NCBI RefSeq assembly: GCF_024347675.1
Contig: NZ_AP024882.1
Span: forward strand, 434,001 to 498,000
Length of the DNA stretch: 64,000 bases
Reading direction: 5' to 3'
Source: Vibrio ishigakensis
Lineage (GTDB): Bacteria > Pseudomonadota > Gammaproteobacteria > Enterobacterales > Vibrionaceae
The notes under the pieces were generated by a model. The model was not told where the DNA came from. It searched no databases and saw only the letters and a program-made list of their open reading frames with translations. Shown here piece by piece: positions 43,252 to 51,663 of the stretch (positions within the stretch are counted from its first letter, which is position 1; each line of letters opens with the position of its first letter). The position numbers were made by a program, and so were the translations under genes.

Positions 43252-44049
43252 ATGGCTAAATACCTACGTAACTTAACCTGCACAGCCCTATTCTCCATGA
43301 CTCTACCTATGACAGCAGCAGCTGAAGAGTCCGAGGTTCAAGATATGTCTGATCCGCTCGCCGTCTATACCCAAGCCGGTCTCGGATACACAGACAAAGG
43401 TATCAATGTAAAGGTGGGCCAAACCTACGACACCGGCAGTGATACCAGCATGGGAATGAACGTTCTGGAGATAAAGGGTTTTGCAGGAGAGGCATTAGGC
43501 TGGAATGGCCGTGGTGCCGATGACAGTATCGACTCTATTCGTTTTCGAAACTTCACCGTTGACCTCACCAACGGTCGCGGTGGTCAGGTAGATATCTCAT
43601 GGGATTTCGACTCAAACCAAGGTTCTGCTTCATACAGCTTTATTCAAGCGCTACCGAAAATAGGTATGTTTAACTTCTACCCACTCGCTGGACTTGGGGT
43701 AGCTGCAGGAGAAGAGCTAGTACCAGGAACCGGTGGTGACCTAGATGCTGACCAAGTTCGCGATCGCTACAACCTGCATGGCTCCTTCTATGTCGCTGGG
43801 ATGTACAGCAAGATGCAGCTAACGGACAACTTCTGGCTGAACTACAACCCTATGTATATGGGTTCTATCTCTGGTTCATCCACATTCAAGGACTTTGGAT
43901 TTGAGGGAGATAGCTCGGTATTTGCCCACGAGTTTGCAGCCAGCTATCAACTTACGCCTCGCGCCAATATCCGTTACTTCGCTAACTGGACCGAAAACAC
44001 CGACTTTGCCGACGGTGACCACCGTATCGAGTTCAATTACCAGTTTTAA
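43252..44049 (+). CDS. Exported beta-barrel-like outer-membrane protein
   Basis: The ATG at 43252 follows GAGA and starts a signal peptide (LRNLTCTALFSMTLPMTAAAEE), giving 265 residues. The mature part is rich in Gly, aromatic and alternating polar/hydrophobic stretches (VNVKVGQTYDTG, YYLHGSFYVAGMYSKMQLTDNFWLNYNPMY-type strands, IEFNYQF at the C-terminus). It ends in Phe, as outer-membrane barrels do. No named family is recognised. It may form a transport unit with the following lipoprotein gene. Confidence 0.65.
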   Translation: MAKYLRNLTCTALFSMTLPMTAAAEESEVQDMSDPLAVYTQAGLGYTDKGINVKVGQTYDTGSDTSMGMNVLEIKGFAGEALGWNGRGADDSIDSIRFRNFTVDLTNGRGGQVDISWDFDSNQGSASYSFIQALPKIGMFNFYPLAGLGVAAGEELVPGTGGDLDADQVRDRYNLHGSFYVAGMYSKMQLTDNFWLNYNPMYMGSISGSSTFKDFGFEGDSSVFAHEFAASYQLTPRANIRYFANWTENTDFADGDHRIEFNYQF

Positions 44050-44084
44050 TCCCAATAGGCCTTTTCCACTTTGGTGACTCACCA

Positions 44085-44117
44085 GCGATGCCCAGGGGCG
44101 GGCATCGCCTTTTTTTG
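44085..44117 (+). terminator. Terminator after the beta-barrel gene
   Basis: A perfect 9-bp stem (GCGATGCCC/GGGCATCGC) with a 6-nt loop is followed by eight T. Confidence 0.9.
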
Positions 44118-44172
44118 ACCACCGAGAAAGGCACTAAAGATTCCTTTTCCATATAAACCCTATGGTGACCCT

Positions 44173-45633
44173 ATGAAAAAACTCATGTTACTTTCAGCTC
44201 TAACACTTGCCGGTTGTGCAACCGCAGAGCATCAACCAAACCAAGAAACCATTTCCACACGCTCTGGTCAATTTACCTTTGAAAACAGTTTTGTTCACGG
44301 TATTCCGACAGAGCAAAGCTCCCAGGCTATCTTCGATACTATCGACTATCAGCGCGCATCGCAGGCTTACATCTGGTCAGTACCACTAGTATCCAACTAT
44401 GCGTGGAAAGCAGCATATGAAGAAATGGGCGCAGAAGACGGTCAGATCACCTATGTGGAGTCTCATAAATCTAAGCTAGGTGGCCTTACCTACAACACCT
44501 CAACACCGTATGCGATCACTTGGTTCAATGTTGAAAAAGAGCCGGTTGTTATCAAGATCCCAACCGATGAGCTGCGCGGTGCAGTGCACACTATGTGGCA
44601 GATTGGCATCTCTCAGATGACCAAGCCTGGCACTTACGTTGTGAAGGCTTCAGGTAGCGAAACCCCAGACAACCTGCCTGAAGGTGCTGTTGTACTGGAA
44701 TCGGATACTAACTATGTGTTCTTCGGTGTACGTCTAATGGCGAAGACAGAAGAGCAACGTATGCAAGACCTTGAAAACCTAAAGATCACTCACCTTGACG
44801 GTACGCCACTGAGTGACAAAGGTGTGAACTTCCCTGCGCTGGGTCTTGATGCTAAACACCCACGTGGCATGGATTTCTGGAAGACCCTAGACGAGGCTAT
44901 CCAATCTGAGCCAGTTGCAGAGCGCGACCGCATGATGCACGACATGCTGCGCCCGCTAGGAGTCGAGAAAGGTCAGCCGTTCAATCCTGACCAACGACAA
45001 ACCGAGATCCTAGAGCAAGCGGTTGTTATGGGTGAAGCCATGGTTAAAAACATCGACTTCAACAAGACCGAGCGCTTGCCTCAGTCGGCTTACGGCCCGA
45101 AAGGTAACAGCTGGGAGGTCGCCACAGCCTCGACTCCAAAGCAAAACCGCGATTTTGGTATCGACCTAGATGGACGCGCGGCTTGGTTCTATGAAGCGGT
45201 AACTAACGACATTGCAATGCACGGCTTCGAGAACGGCGGTTGGGGTCAAATCTACCTAGATAACTATCGTGATAACGACGGTCACGGTCTAAACGGTAGC
45301 GAGCACTACACCCTAACTCTGGATGGTGATGCTAACTATGCGGATCTGTTCTGGACCATCACGGTTTACAACGTTGAGAACCGCGCAATTATCGACAACA
45401 GCATCGAGCGTGCTGATGTGGGTTCAAATATCCCAGGCACCAAGAAAGATGAGAACGGCAACTACACCTTCCATTTCTCACCGACAAAACCTGAGGGTGT
45501 CAACGAAGCAAACTGGGTTGAAACCCGTCCAAATGAAAACTGGTTTGTTTACTTCCGTGCTTACTCACCGAGCAAAGAATTTGTTGCTCAAGAAGCACAA
45601 ACTATCTTGCCAAACTTCGTACATGTTAAGTAA
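44173..45633 (+). CDS. DUF1254/DUF1214-domain lipoprotein
   Basis: The 486-residue protein starts with a lipoprotein signal (LSALTLAGC, Cys15). The N-terminal part (QRASQAYIWSVPLVSNYAWKAAYEEMG ... YNTSTPYAITWFNVEKEPVVIKIP) matches DUF1254, and the C-terminal part (DNYRDNDGHGLNGSEHYTLTLDGD ... FWTITVYNVENRAIIDN ... NWFVYFRAYSP) matches DUF1214. Proteins with this pair are common, secreted and without a settled function. A terminator precedes it at 44085-44117, so it has its own promoter or relies on read-through. Confidence 0.88.
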   Translation: MKKLMLLSALTLAGCATAEHQPNQETISTRSGQFTFENSFVHGIPTEQSSQAIFDTIDYQRASQAYIWSVPLVSNYAWKAAYEEMGAEDGQITYVESHKSKLGGLTYNTSTPYAITWFNVEKEPVVIKIPTDELRGAVHTMWQIGISQMTKPGTYVVKASGSETPDNLPEGAVVLESDTNYVFFGVRLMAKTEEQRMQDLENLKITHLDGTPLSDKGVNFPALGLDAKHPRGMDFWKTLDEAIQSEPVAERDRMMHDMLRPLGVEKGQPFNPDQRQTEILEQAVVMGEAMVKNIDFNKTERLPQSAYGPKGNSWEVATASTPKQNRDFGIDLDGRAAWFYEAVTNDIAMHGFENGGWGQIYLDNYRDNDGHGLNGSEHYTLTLDGDANYADLFWTITVYNVENRAIIDNSIERADVGSNIPGTKKDENGNYTFHFSPTKPEGVNEANWVETRPNENWFVYFRAYSPSKEFVAQEAQTILPNFVHVK

Positions 45634-45657
45634 GTAAAACGGCAATCAACAAAGCTC

Positions 45658-45687
45658 ATCCCCCGCAGTCTGCGGGGGATTTTTTTA
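45658..45687 (+). terminator. Terminator after the DUF1254 gene
   Basis: A perfect 10-bp GC-rich stem (ATCCCCCGCA/TGCGGGGGAT) with a GTC loop ends in seven T. Confidence 0.93.
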
Positions 45688-46056
45688 CCTATTGTTTCCC
45701 GAAATCTTTACTCACTTTTCGTCAAAAAAATGCCTCATTACCCCAAGCGGGTCTATTTCCGATTCGTTTAGGTTTATTCATATCTAAAGCCGATTCTGCT
45801 CAGATAATAAAAATAAAATAACCATAAAAATTTCCTATCAAGCTATTGATAGTTAAAAGTTTATTTTTCCGTTAGAGCAAGATAAGCGCGGTTTTATGTA
45901 TCTCTACCCTTCTCTCCATAAACTTCTTCCCATCAACACTCAGCCGTCCCAACACAAGTAATTTTGCTTAGGGAGGCTAGTGAATCCGCGGTTGCTGCAA
46001 GGGTTAATTTTCCCGTGTAAACAGCCACAACTATTCATCGAAAGTTTGAGAGAAAA
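45688..46056. promoter_or_regulatory. AT-rich promoter region of the envelope-stress-like cluster
   Basis: These 370 bp contain no ORF. A perfect 7-bp inverted repeat CTATCAA/TTGATAG with a 4-bp centre lies at 45835-45852 and is a candidate operator. The region just before the first gene holds the ribosome site GAGAGAAAAA. Confidence 0.4.
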
Positions 46057-46413
46057 ATGAAGAAATCTATCGCTTTGTCCACCCTACTTTTAGCCTGCAT
46101 GAGTGCGAGCTCATTTGCTGATACTGGGACTACGACCGACATCCAAACCACCCAAAACGTTGACCAAATTACCTGTGGTCAGTTTCTGGAACTAGGCGAA
46201 GAAGTGATGCCTGTAACAGTAGGTTATCTGTACGCAGTAAACAGCCAAGATAGCCAAGTGGACATCATTCAGGTGCAAGATCTAGTAAACGTCGAAGTCG
46301 ATTCTATCGTCGAAGAGTGCATCACCAATCCTGACATCTTGGCCTCTGATGCGATCGTTCATCAAGTATCTGAAAAGGCCAAGATTGCCAAAGACGTTGA
46401 ACTGGCGATGTAA
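46057..46413 (+). CDS. HdeA-like periplasmic acid-stress chaperone
   Basis: The 118-residue protein has a signal peptide ending SSFAD and an HdeA-like core: ITCGQFLELGEEVMPVTVGYLYAVNSQD matches the E. coli HdeA pattern TCEDFLA...P..VGFAEALNNKD, and a second cysteine follows in VEECITNP, allowing the disulfide of HdeA. HdeA/HdeB protect periplasmic proteins at low pH. The acid-rich C-terminus is unlike E. coli HdeA, so this is a family-level call. It heads a four-gene cluster. Confidence 0.72.
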   Translation: MKKSIALSTLLLACMSASSFADTGTTTDIQTTQNVDQITCGQFLELGEEVMPVTVGYLYAVNSQDSQVDIIQVQDLVNVEVDSIVEECITNPDILASDAIVHQVSEKAKIAKDVELAM

Positions 46414-46422
46414 GAGGTCGTG

Positions 46423-46920
46423 ATGAAAACAGACAAAATAGTGGCAGTGGTCGACACGCACAAACAAGCAGAGAAAACGGTTAGCGAATTGGTTAATGGT
46501 GGATTCGATATCAACCACCTCTCTATCGTAGGTAAAGGTTACCAAACCGAAGAACACGCTACCGGCTTCTACAACCTCAGTGATCGCGTTAAATCTTGGG
46601 GAAAGGCAGGAGCTCTATGGGGTGGAATATGGGGAGCACTTCTAGGCTCTGGCATGTTCTGGATCCCAACCTTTGGCGCACTGTTCGTAGCAGGCCCACT
46701 GGTTACCACCATAGTCGGTGCCATTGAAGGGGCTGCAGTTACCGGTGGCGCGGGTGCTCTTGGCGGTGCTTTAGCCAGCATAGGCGTACCTAAAGACAGC
46801 ATCATCAAATATGAAAGCGACATCAAAGCCGACAAATACCTGATTGTTCTCGACCTAGATAAAAGCGAGATCGAGCTTGCGAAATCCATCTTGGCTGAAC
46901 ACAAAACCGAGATGCACTAA
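46423..46920 (+). CDS. DUF1269/general-stress-like protein with Gly-rich membrane loop
   Basis: The ATG at 46423 follows AGAGG; a GTG directly before it is also in frame. The 165-residue protein has an N-terminal alpha-beta domain (KIVAVVDTHKQAEKTVSELVNGGFDINHLSIVGKG), a long Gly/Ala-rich hydrophobic middle (WGGIWGALLGSGMFWIPTFGAL ... GGAGALGGALASIGVP) and a C-terminal strand-helix (KYLIVLDLDKSEIELAKSIL). This arrangement is that of DUF1269/YflT-type general-stress proteins. It lies 6 bp after the HdeA-like gene and should be cotranscribed. Confidence 0.75.
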   Translation: MKTDKIVAVVDTHKQAEKTVSELVNGGFDINHLSIVGKGYQTEEHATGFYNLSDRVKSWGKAGALWGGIWGALLGSGMFWIPTFGALFVAGPLVTTIVGAIEGAAVTGGAGALGGALASIGVPKDSIIKYESDIKADKYLIVLDLDKSEIELAKSILAEHKTEMH

Positions 46921-46934
46921 GGAGCATCATCAGA

Positions 46935-47291
46935 ATGAAAATGAAATGCGTATTGATGGGCTTATTGGCAAGTACTGCTCTAATGGGATGCAGCACAACC
47001 CAAGATTTCCTGAATGACAATCAGATAACCGCTACTCAAGCAGCCCAGAACCGCGGCAAGTTTGAATTTAGCTGTGATGCAGTCACCACCACGGTACTGA
47101 ACCGTAAGACTATCGACCTATACAGAATACAGGTCCCTCAGTATCAAATCGGTGTAGCAGGTTGTGGCAAGAAAGCCGTCTATATCGTCAATTGCAATGC
47201 TGAAAATGGGTGCATGGTTTATGACAGCCAGCACGACTTTTTAGAGCAAACCGATACCGGCACTAAAGCCACTTTAAACAACATTGAATAG
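46935..47291 (+). CDS. Small cysteine-containing lipoprotein of unknown function
   Basis: The 118-residue protein has a lipoprotein signal (LASTALMGC, Cys19). The mature part contains four more cysteines (FSCDAV, GVAGCGKKAVYIVNCNAENGC), suggesting two disulfides in the periplasm. AAGGAG is 10 nt upstream of the ATG. It lies 14 bp after the DUF1269-like gene, third in the cluster. No family is recognised. Confidence 0.72.
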   Translation: MKMKCVLMGLLASTALMGCSTTQDFLNDNQITATQAAQNRGKFEFSCDAVTTTVLNRKTIDLYRIQVPQYQIGVAGCGKKAVYIVNCNAENGCMVYDSQHDFLEQTDTGTKATLNNIE

Positions 47292-47335
47292 TGTCTAAAC
47301 AGGCACACCTAACCAACTAAATTTGAGACATAACC

Positions 47336-47767
47336 ATGAAACTATCTAAGAAAATTCTTCCACTTGTAGCGGTATGTTCAACCCTAGCTTTCGCTCAAGG
47401 CGTGAGTGCAAAGACAATGGAAAAAGACCAAAATTTCGTTGACCAAATGCAGCAGATTGAGGAAGTTGCCGATTCTCAAGTCTACTTTGCTACTGAAGCG
47501 ACCTTTACCTCATCAGACACTATCCTCGAAGTTCAAAATGACATGCGTGATGTGTATGTAACCAAAGAAGAAGCCGAAGAGCTTGGCCTAACCGAGTCAG
47601 TTTCTTTCCGTGTTTACAGCAACATCGATGTGCAACAGATCAGCGACACCATTGCAAAAATGGTTCATCGCGACGATCCAGCTTACTTCTCTGTAGAACT
47701 TTTTGAAAACAAGATGGGCCGCTCAGACATGTACGAATACGTGGCTAAAGTGACTGAATACAATTAA
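47336..47767 (+). CDS. Periplasmic protein of unknown function
   Basis: The 143-residue protein has a signal peptide (ILPLVAVCSTLAFAQGVSAK). The mature part is acidic, with an alternating beta and helix pattern (YFATEATFTSSDTILEVQNDMRDVYVTKEEAEELGLTESVSFRVYSNIDVQQISDTIAKMV). No motif is recognised. Being last in the cluster with an HdeA-like protein and a small Cys-rich lipoprotein suggests an envelope role. A terminator follows at 47815-47850. Confidence 0.7.
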   Translation: MKLSKKILPLVAVCSTLAFAQGVSAKTMEKDQNFVDQMQQIEEVADSQVYFATEATFTSSDTILEVQNDMRDVYVTKEEAEELGLTESVSFRVYSNIDVQQISDTIAKMVHRDDPAYFSVELFENKMGRSDMYEYVAKVTEYN

Positions 47768-47814
47768 GCCTTTGAACTCACACCTCTGCACAGGGGTTTA
47801 GTTTGGGTTCCCTT

Positions 47815-47850
47815 CCCCATTAGCTCGATCACCGGCTAATGGGGCTTTTT
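47815..47850. terminator. Terminator after the envelope cluster
   Basis: A perfect 10-bp stem (CCCCATTAGC/GCTAATGGGG) with a 10-nt loop and a T-run; it lies between convergent genes. Confidence 0.88.
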
Positions 47851-47853
47851 GGT

Positions 47854-48657
47854 TTAGCTTCGTGGCAATAGGATGTATAAATTCAGGTTCAGCGTAACGC
47901 CCTCTGGGTCATACTCCCCAGATTCAGCCCAATATTTGATACCACCACCCGCTAGCATAGGCACATCGCCTAGCTGAAAATATTGCGACGCCGTTAGGGA
48001 AACAGGAACAGACCATTCATCACCCTGCCACTCATAGGAAGTCTCAGAAGTCAGCTCAAAAGTAGTGCCCCAAGTAGTGGTGTAATCGATAAACGGCTGA
48101 ACAAAGGTGGTGCTGTAGGTATCACCCACACCCTTTTCTACCGAATAAGTGTGACTGGCTAGAAAACCCACAGTCCAAGGTCCTTGAACGGTAAGACCCA
48201 CATAAGATAAGCCCACACCAGTTTCACCAGAACCCAGAGCCTCATCCGAAGCGGAATCAAAATTGACCGTTGGTCCAAAGCCATGGGTCCATTGACCACC
48301 TACAGCTTCATCAGGTGAAAAGAAAAAGGTCGCGTTGATATCACCGATACCGCTCTCAGACTCACCATCAGCAGTCACATCAGACTGAGAGATGACAGGG
48401 ATAATAGTACGCGTGATCAGGTTCCAGTCTTCAGAAATCTCAAAGGGGATAATTGGCTGGATGTTAGTGGTGTGTCGGGTGCCATCATTGGGTCCTACAT
48501 CTTCACTGAATTCGTATTGGATTGGTATCCAATAGCTTGTGGTCAATGGGTTAACCGCTTCCTGCGCTACCTGCTGCTCCTTAGTCTTAGTACCACTTTC
48601 TGCGAGTGCCATTGCTGGCATACAAAGCAGAGAGACTAGGGGTAATACTCTTTTCAT
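47854..48657 (-). CDS. Outer-membrane transporter-like beta-barrel protein
   Basis: The 267-residue protein has a signal peptide (LPLVSLLCMPAMALAE) and a mature part made of amphipathic strands: SYWIPIQYEFSEDVG, NLITRTIIPVISQSD, GDINATFFFSPDE, WTHGFGPTVNFDSAS, TVGFLASHTYSVE and so on. It resembles the putative outer-membrane transporters found near phenol and metal uptake genes. There is no C-terminal Phe (it ends LLPRS), so barrel membership is from strand pattern alone. No partner gene is adjacent. Confidence 0.68.
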   Translation of the reverse strand: MKRVLPLVSLLCMPAMALAESGTKTKEQQVAQEAVNPLTTSYWIPIQYEFSEDVGPNDGTRHTTNIQPIIPFEISEDWNLITRTIIPVISQSDVTADGESESGIGDINATFFFSPDEAVGGQWTHGFGPTVNFDSASDEALGSGETGVGLSYVGLTVQGPWTVGFLASHTYSVEKGVGDTYSTTFVQPFIDYTTTWGTTFELTSETSYEWQGDEWSVPVSLTASQYFQLGDVPMLAGGGIKYWAESGEYDPEGVTLNLNLYILLPRS

Positions 48658-48754
48658 GTAAGAGACTCTGGATTAAAAAAACAGTCAATCTAAGGAAGAA
48701 CAGAGATAAGTACCAATCATTGGTTTTGATAAATGATATGTGCTTGAGGCATAA

Positions 48755-48790
48755 AAAAAGCGCCGATGATTGTCCAATTCAAAGGCGCGT
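48755..48790 (-). terminator. Terminator on the minus strand downstream of nupC
   Basis: GCGCC and GGCGC arms pair around a 19-nt loop, and the minus strand continues with seven T. It lies well past the nupC terminator and before the outer-membrane gene, so it may end a separate short transcript. Confidence 0.55.
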
Positions 48791-48809
48791 AAATAGGATT
48801 AACAATGAG

Positions 48810-48890
48810 TTAATCAACACTTCGACGAGGTGCTCTATACCTCAGGGCGAAATCTATCATTGCTGAGTAAATAAACAGAGTGACTTTCAT
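48810..48890 (-). CDS. Possible 26-codon ORF downstream of nupC
   Basis: A minus-strand ATG at 48890 opens a 26-codon frame (MKVTLFIYSAMIDFALRYRA, then PRRSVD) whose stop overlaps a perfect hairpin GATTAAC/GTTAATC. The hydrophobic start and basic end would fit a small membrane protein. The ribosome site is weak (AGG 3 nt upstream), so the call is tentative. Confidence 0.3.
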   Translation of the reverse strand: MKVTLFIYSAMIDFALRYRAPRRSVD

Positions 48891-48928
48891 GCCTATCAGA
48901 TATGACAGAAATTGATAGAGGTAAAAAC

Positions 48929-48985
48929 AAAAAAGGGCGCTCCCCATCGCGTCGTTGAGCCTGATACTTCACGACAGGGAGCGCC
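48929..48985 (-). terminator. Terminator of nupC
   Basis: GGCGCTCCC (48936-48944) and GGGAGCGCC (48977-48985) form a perfect 9-bp outer stem around a shorter inner TCGT/ACGA stem; on the minus strand a T-run follows. Confidence 0.85.
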
Positions 48986-49006
48986 ACTTATTCTTTTAAA
49001 ATGCGG

Positions 49007-50215
49007 TTACAGGGAAAGAATGATGCCTGCGACGGATGCACTCATTAGGTTTGCCAACACGCCAGCAGCAATAGCCCTAAAGCCCATCTTTGAGATAAAG
49101 GTTCTGCGCTCTGGCACTAGACTACCTAGGCCACCGATAAGCATTGCCATAGTTGAGATATTGGCAAAACCACACAGCGCAAAGGTCACAATGGCAAGAG
49201 AGTGCGGGCTAAGCTGATCTTGTACCTGCATCATCTGGATAAAGGCCACAAACTCATTAACCACTACCTTGTTACCAATAAGAGACCCCGCCGTTAGCGC
49301 TTCGTTCCATGGGATACCGATAAGGTAAGCAACAGGGGCGAACAGATAGCCAAGAATCATCTCAAAGCTGAGGTTCTCAAAACCAAACAGTCCGCCTAGG
49401 TTGCCCAGAAGGCCGTTTAGAAGTGCAATCACACTAATAAAAGCAACCAGAGTCGTACCCACTGCCACAGCAATACGCAGACCAGACATGGCGCCATCCG
49501 CCAGAGCTTCAACCACGTTGGTAGCACGAGGAAGTTCCACTGAGGTGATCTCTTGGGCTGAGTTCTCATCGCCTGATGCTGGCATCATGATCTTGGCCAT
49601 CAGAAGACCAGCAGGCGCTGACATAAATGCCGCCGCAATCAAGAAGTTAAGGTCTACGCCGAGAGACGCATAACCAACTAAGGTGCCACCTGCTACCGAT
49701 GCCAAACCGCAGGTCATTACAGCGAAGAACTGCGAATCGCTCATGTTCTTCAGGTACGGCTTAACCACTAGTGGCGCTTCCACCATGCCCACAAAGATGT
49801 TGGCCGTAGCAGATAGAGATTCAGCGCGACCAGTACCAAGCAAGCGTTGCAAACCACCACCTAGGGTGTTGATCACCTTAGGCATGATGCCAATATGATA
49901 CAGGGCAGAGATAAGTGCAGAGAAGAAGATGATGATGCCCAGAACATTGATGGCGAACACGAAGCCGACCTTACCCTTTGCAAGGTCACCAAATAGGAAG
50001 CCGATACCCTCTTGGCCATAATCGATCACGCTAGAAACCCCTTGAGTAAAGGTGTTCAGCGCTTCTTTACCCGCTGGCACATAAAGCACAAGCAGTGCGA
50101 AGGTGATCTGCAAACCAAAGGCAAGGCCCACAGTTCTGAGGTTGATTTTCTTTCGGTCCGTCGATAGTAGGTAGGCAAAAATAAATATGGCAACAACGCC
50201 AAGTATCGAGTTCAT
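49007..50215 (-). CDS. nupC: Concentrative nucleoside transporter, NupC family
   Basis: The 402-residue membrane protein has the NupC/CNT order: an N-terminal gate region (GVVAIFIFAYLLSTDRKKINLRTVGLAFGLQ), the conserved GMVEAPLVVKPYL motif (nucleoside-binding GQ/E-x-x-x region), FMSAPAGLLMAKIMMP, and the EFVAFIQM and LCGFANISTMAMLIGGLGSLVPER segments. It couples nucleoside entry to protons or sodium across the inner membrane. A CRP-like site lies upstream, as expected for a CRP/CytR-controlled nucleoside gene. Confidence 0.93.
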   Translation of the reverse strand: MNSILGVVAIFIFAYLLSTDRKKINLRTVGLAFGLQITFALLVLYVPAGKEALNTFTQGVSSVIDYGQEGIGFLFGDLAKGKVGFVFAINVLGIIIFFSALISALYHIGIMPKVINTLGGGLQRLLGTGRAESLSATANIFVGMVEAPLVVKPYLKNMSDSQFFAVMTCGLASVAGGTLVGYASLGVDLNFLIAAAFMSAPAGLLMAKIMMPASGDENSAQEITSVELPRATNVVEALADGAMSGLRIAVAVGTTLVAFISVIALLNGLLGNLGGLFGFENLSFEMILGYLFAPVAYLIGIPWNEALTAGSLIGNKVVVNEFVAFIQMMQVQDQLSPHSLAIVTFALCGFANISTMAMLIGGLGSLVPERRTFISKMGFRAIAAGVLANLMSASVAGIILSL

Positions 50216-50264
50216 TGAGGGTGGCCTTCAAAGTCTTGGTAATGAAGGCGCGCATTCTAATCAC

Positions 50265-50280
50265 AGTGACTTACATCACA
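50265..50280. promoter_or_regulatory. CRP-like site upstream of nupC
   Basis: AGTGACTTACATCACA keeps GTGA-N6-TCAC and is centred about 57 bp before the nupC start codon. Confidence 0.6.
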
Positions 50281-50409
50281 AGTTGGAGATGTTAAGGGTC
50301 AGTTAACTCAATCGCGCAACCGTTTGCTAGAACTCAGTATTTACTGAGGATTACAGACTTATTATTTCTCTTAGGAAAAAGTGATTGCCTGTATGTGGAA
50401 AATATATGC

Positions 50410-51348
50410 CTAGATTTTCACATATGGACGCAAGGCTTTATCCCAATATGTAGGGTTGCCAATATGCTGCTTAAAGAAGTCGATAACCGCGCTGATCTTT
50501 TTTGGTAAGTGTTTACGCTTTGGGTAAACCGCATAGAAAGGCATGGTTTGGCTCGCCTTCCAATCTGGGAGCAGTTGAATGAGCTTTCCCTTTTGGAACT
50601 CGTCGGTAAGCAGGTAGCTTGCAAGATAGGCCACGCCCCAACCTGAAACGGCAGCATCACGCACCGCCTCTGCTAAGTCCACCTTGTAATTGCCCGAGAC
50701 TCCAACGGTCAGCGACTTACCCTTTTTGGTAAACGCCCAGCGACTGTAGTCCCTGGCTAAACTTCGATACACAAGACAGTTATGTTGCTCTAAGTCTTCT
50801 GGTTTAGTTGGTGCTTGATGCTGGGTGAGATAATCAGGAGAAGCCGCCACCACGAACTTAGATTCAGCTAAGCGTTGAGCCACATAACCCTCTGGAAGGT
50901 CTTCATAGTTAGTGATCCAGAGATCGATTCCCTCCCCTAGCATGTCTGCTCTATGGTCGAACAGACTCAGCTCCACCTGAAGGTCCGGGTAAAGGGCACG
51001 CAATTGGTCGATGGCTGGCAAGATATGCATGGTACCGAAGGATTGAGCAATACCTATCTTGATTCGACCAGCCACATCATCGCGGTCAGTATCGATAGTG
51101 CTGCGAGCCTCTTTGATGGCGTTCACCACTTGCTCGGCGTATTCGAAATAGTGCTGTCCCGCTTCAGTCAAACTCAAGCTTCGGGTGGTGCGTTGTAGAA
51201 GCTGAATATTGAGTTCAGTTTCTAAAAGCGAGAGCTGCTTGCTGACATAAGAGGTTGAAACATCGAGCCTTTTGGCGGCTTTGGTAAAGCTACCTGCCAC
51301 CACTAAAGTATGGAACACCACCATCTGTCCGGCTCTTTCATGAATCAC
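50410..51348 (-). CDS. LysR-family transcriptional regulator
   Basis: The 312-residue protein has a LysR helix-turn-helix (MVVFHTLVVAGSFTKAAKRLDVSTSYVSKQLSLLETELNIQLLQRTTRSLSLTEAG) and an effector domain of the CrgA/DmlR-like type (GRIKIGIAQSFGTMHILPAIDQLRALYPDLQVEL). It is not divergent from an obvious target: the next gene upstream is transcribed in the same direction 315 bp away, and nupC is downstream. Its regulon may therefore be elsewhere. Confidence 0.88.
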   Translation of the reverse strand: MIHERAGQMVVFHTLVVAGSFTKAAKRLDVSTSYVSKQLSLLETELNIQLLQRTTRSLSLTEAGQHYFEYAEQVVNAIKEARSTIDTDRDDVAGRIKIGIAQSFGTMHILPAIDQLRALYPDLQVELSLFDHRADMLGEGIDLWITNYEDLPEGYVAQRLAESKFVVAASPDYLTQHQAPTKPEDLEQHNCLVYRSLARDYSRWAFTKKGKSLTVGVSGNYKVDLAEAVRDAAVSGWGVAYLASYLLTDEFQKGKLIQLLPDWKASQTMPFYAVYPKRKHLPKKISAVIDFFKQHIGNPTYWDKALRPYVKI

Positions 51349-51614
51349 TAATAACGTCCTTATGCTTTAGACTGTGCTGGAACTCTTATCAGCACAACAG
51401 GTTACTGCAACTGTAATAAAGATAATAGCCAAAACGCAGGCTCAATGAGTAGCAAAAAAGTTCAGATAAAATGCTTGGTGGGTTCGAGATGATGATATAA
51501 GCCGATTCTACTCAAGAAAATGTAATAACAATTCCAAAGTAAAAAATAAATGAACCCAGTTTTATACTACTAGTGCGTAATATCGGTGATAAATATACAC
51601 TTTATTTTATAATA

Positions 51615-51638
51615 AAACCGCCTTCAGAGAGGCGGTTT
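51615..51638 (-). terminator. Terminator after the three-repeat secreted protein gene
   Basis: A 9-bp stem (AAACCGCCT/AGGCGGTTT) with a 6-nt loop lies just past the stop codon at 51664; the minus strand continues TTTTATTAT. The rest of the 51349-51614 gap shows no ORF. Confidence 0.8.
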
Positions 51639-51663
51639 ATTTGCGTGGGAATTAGCAAATTAA

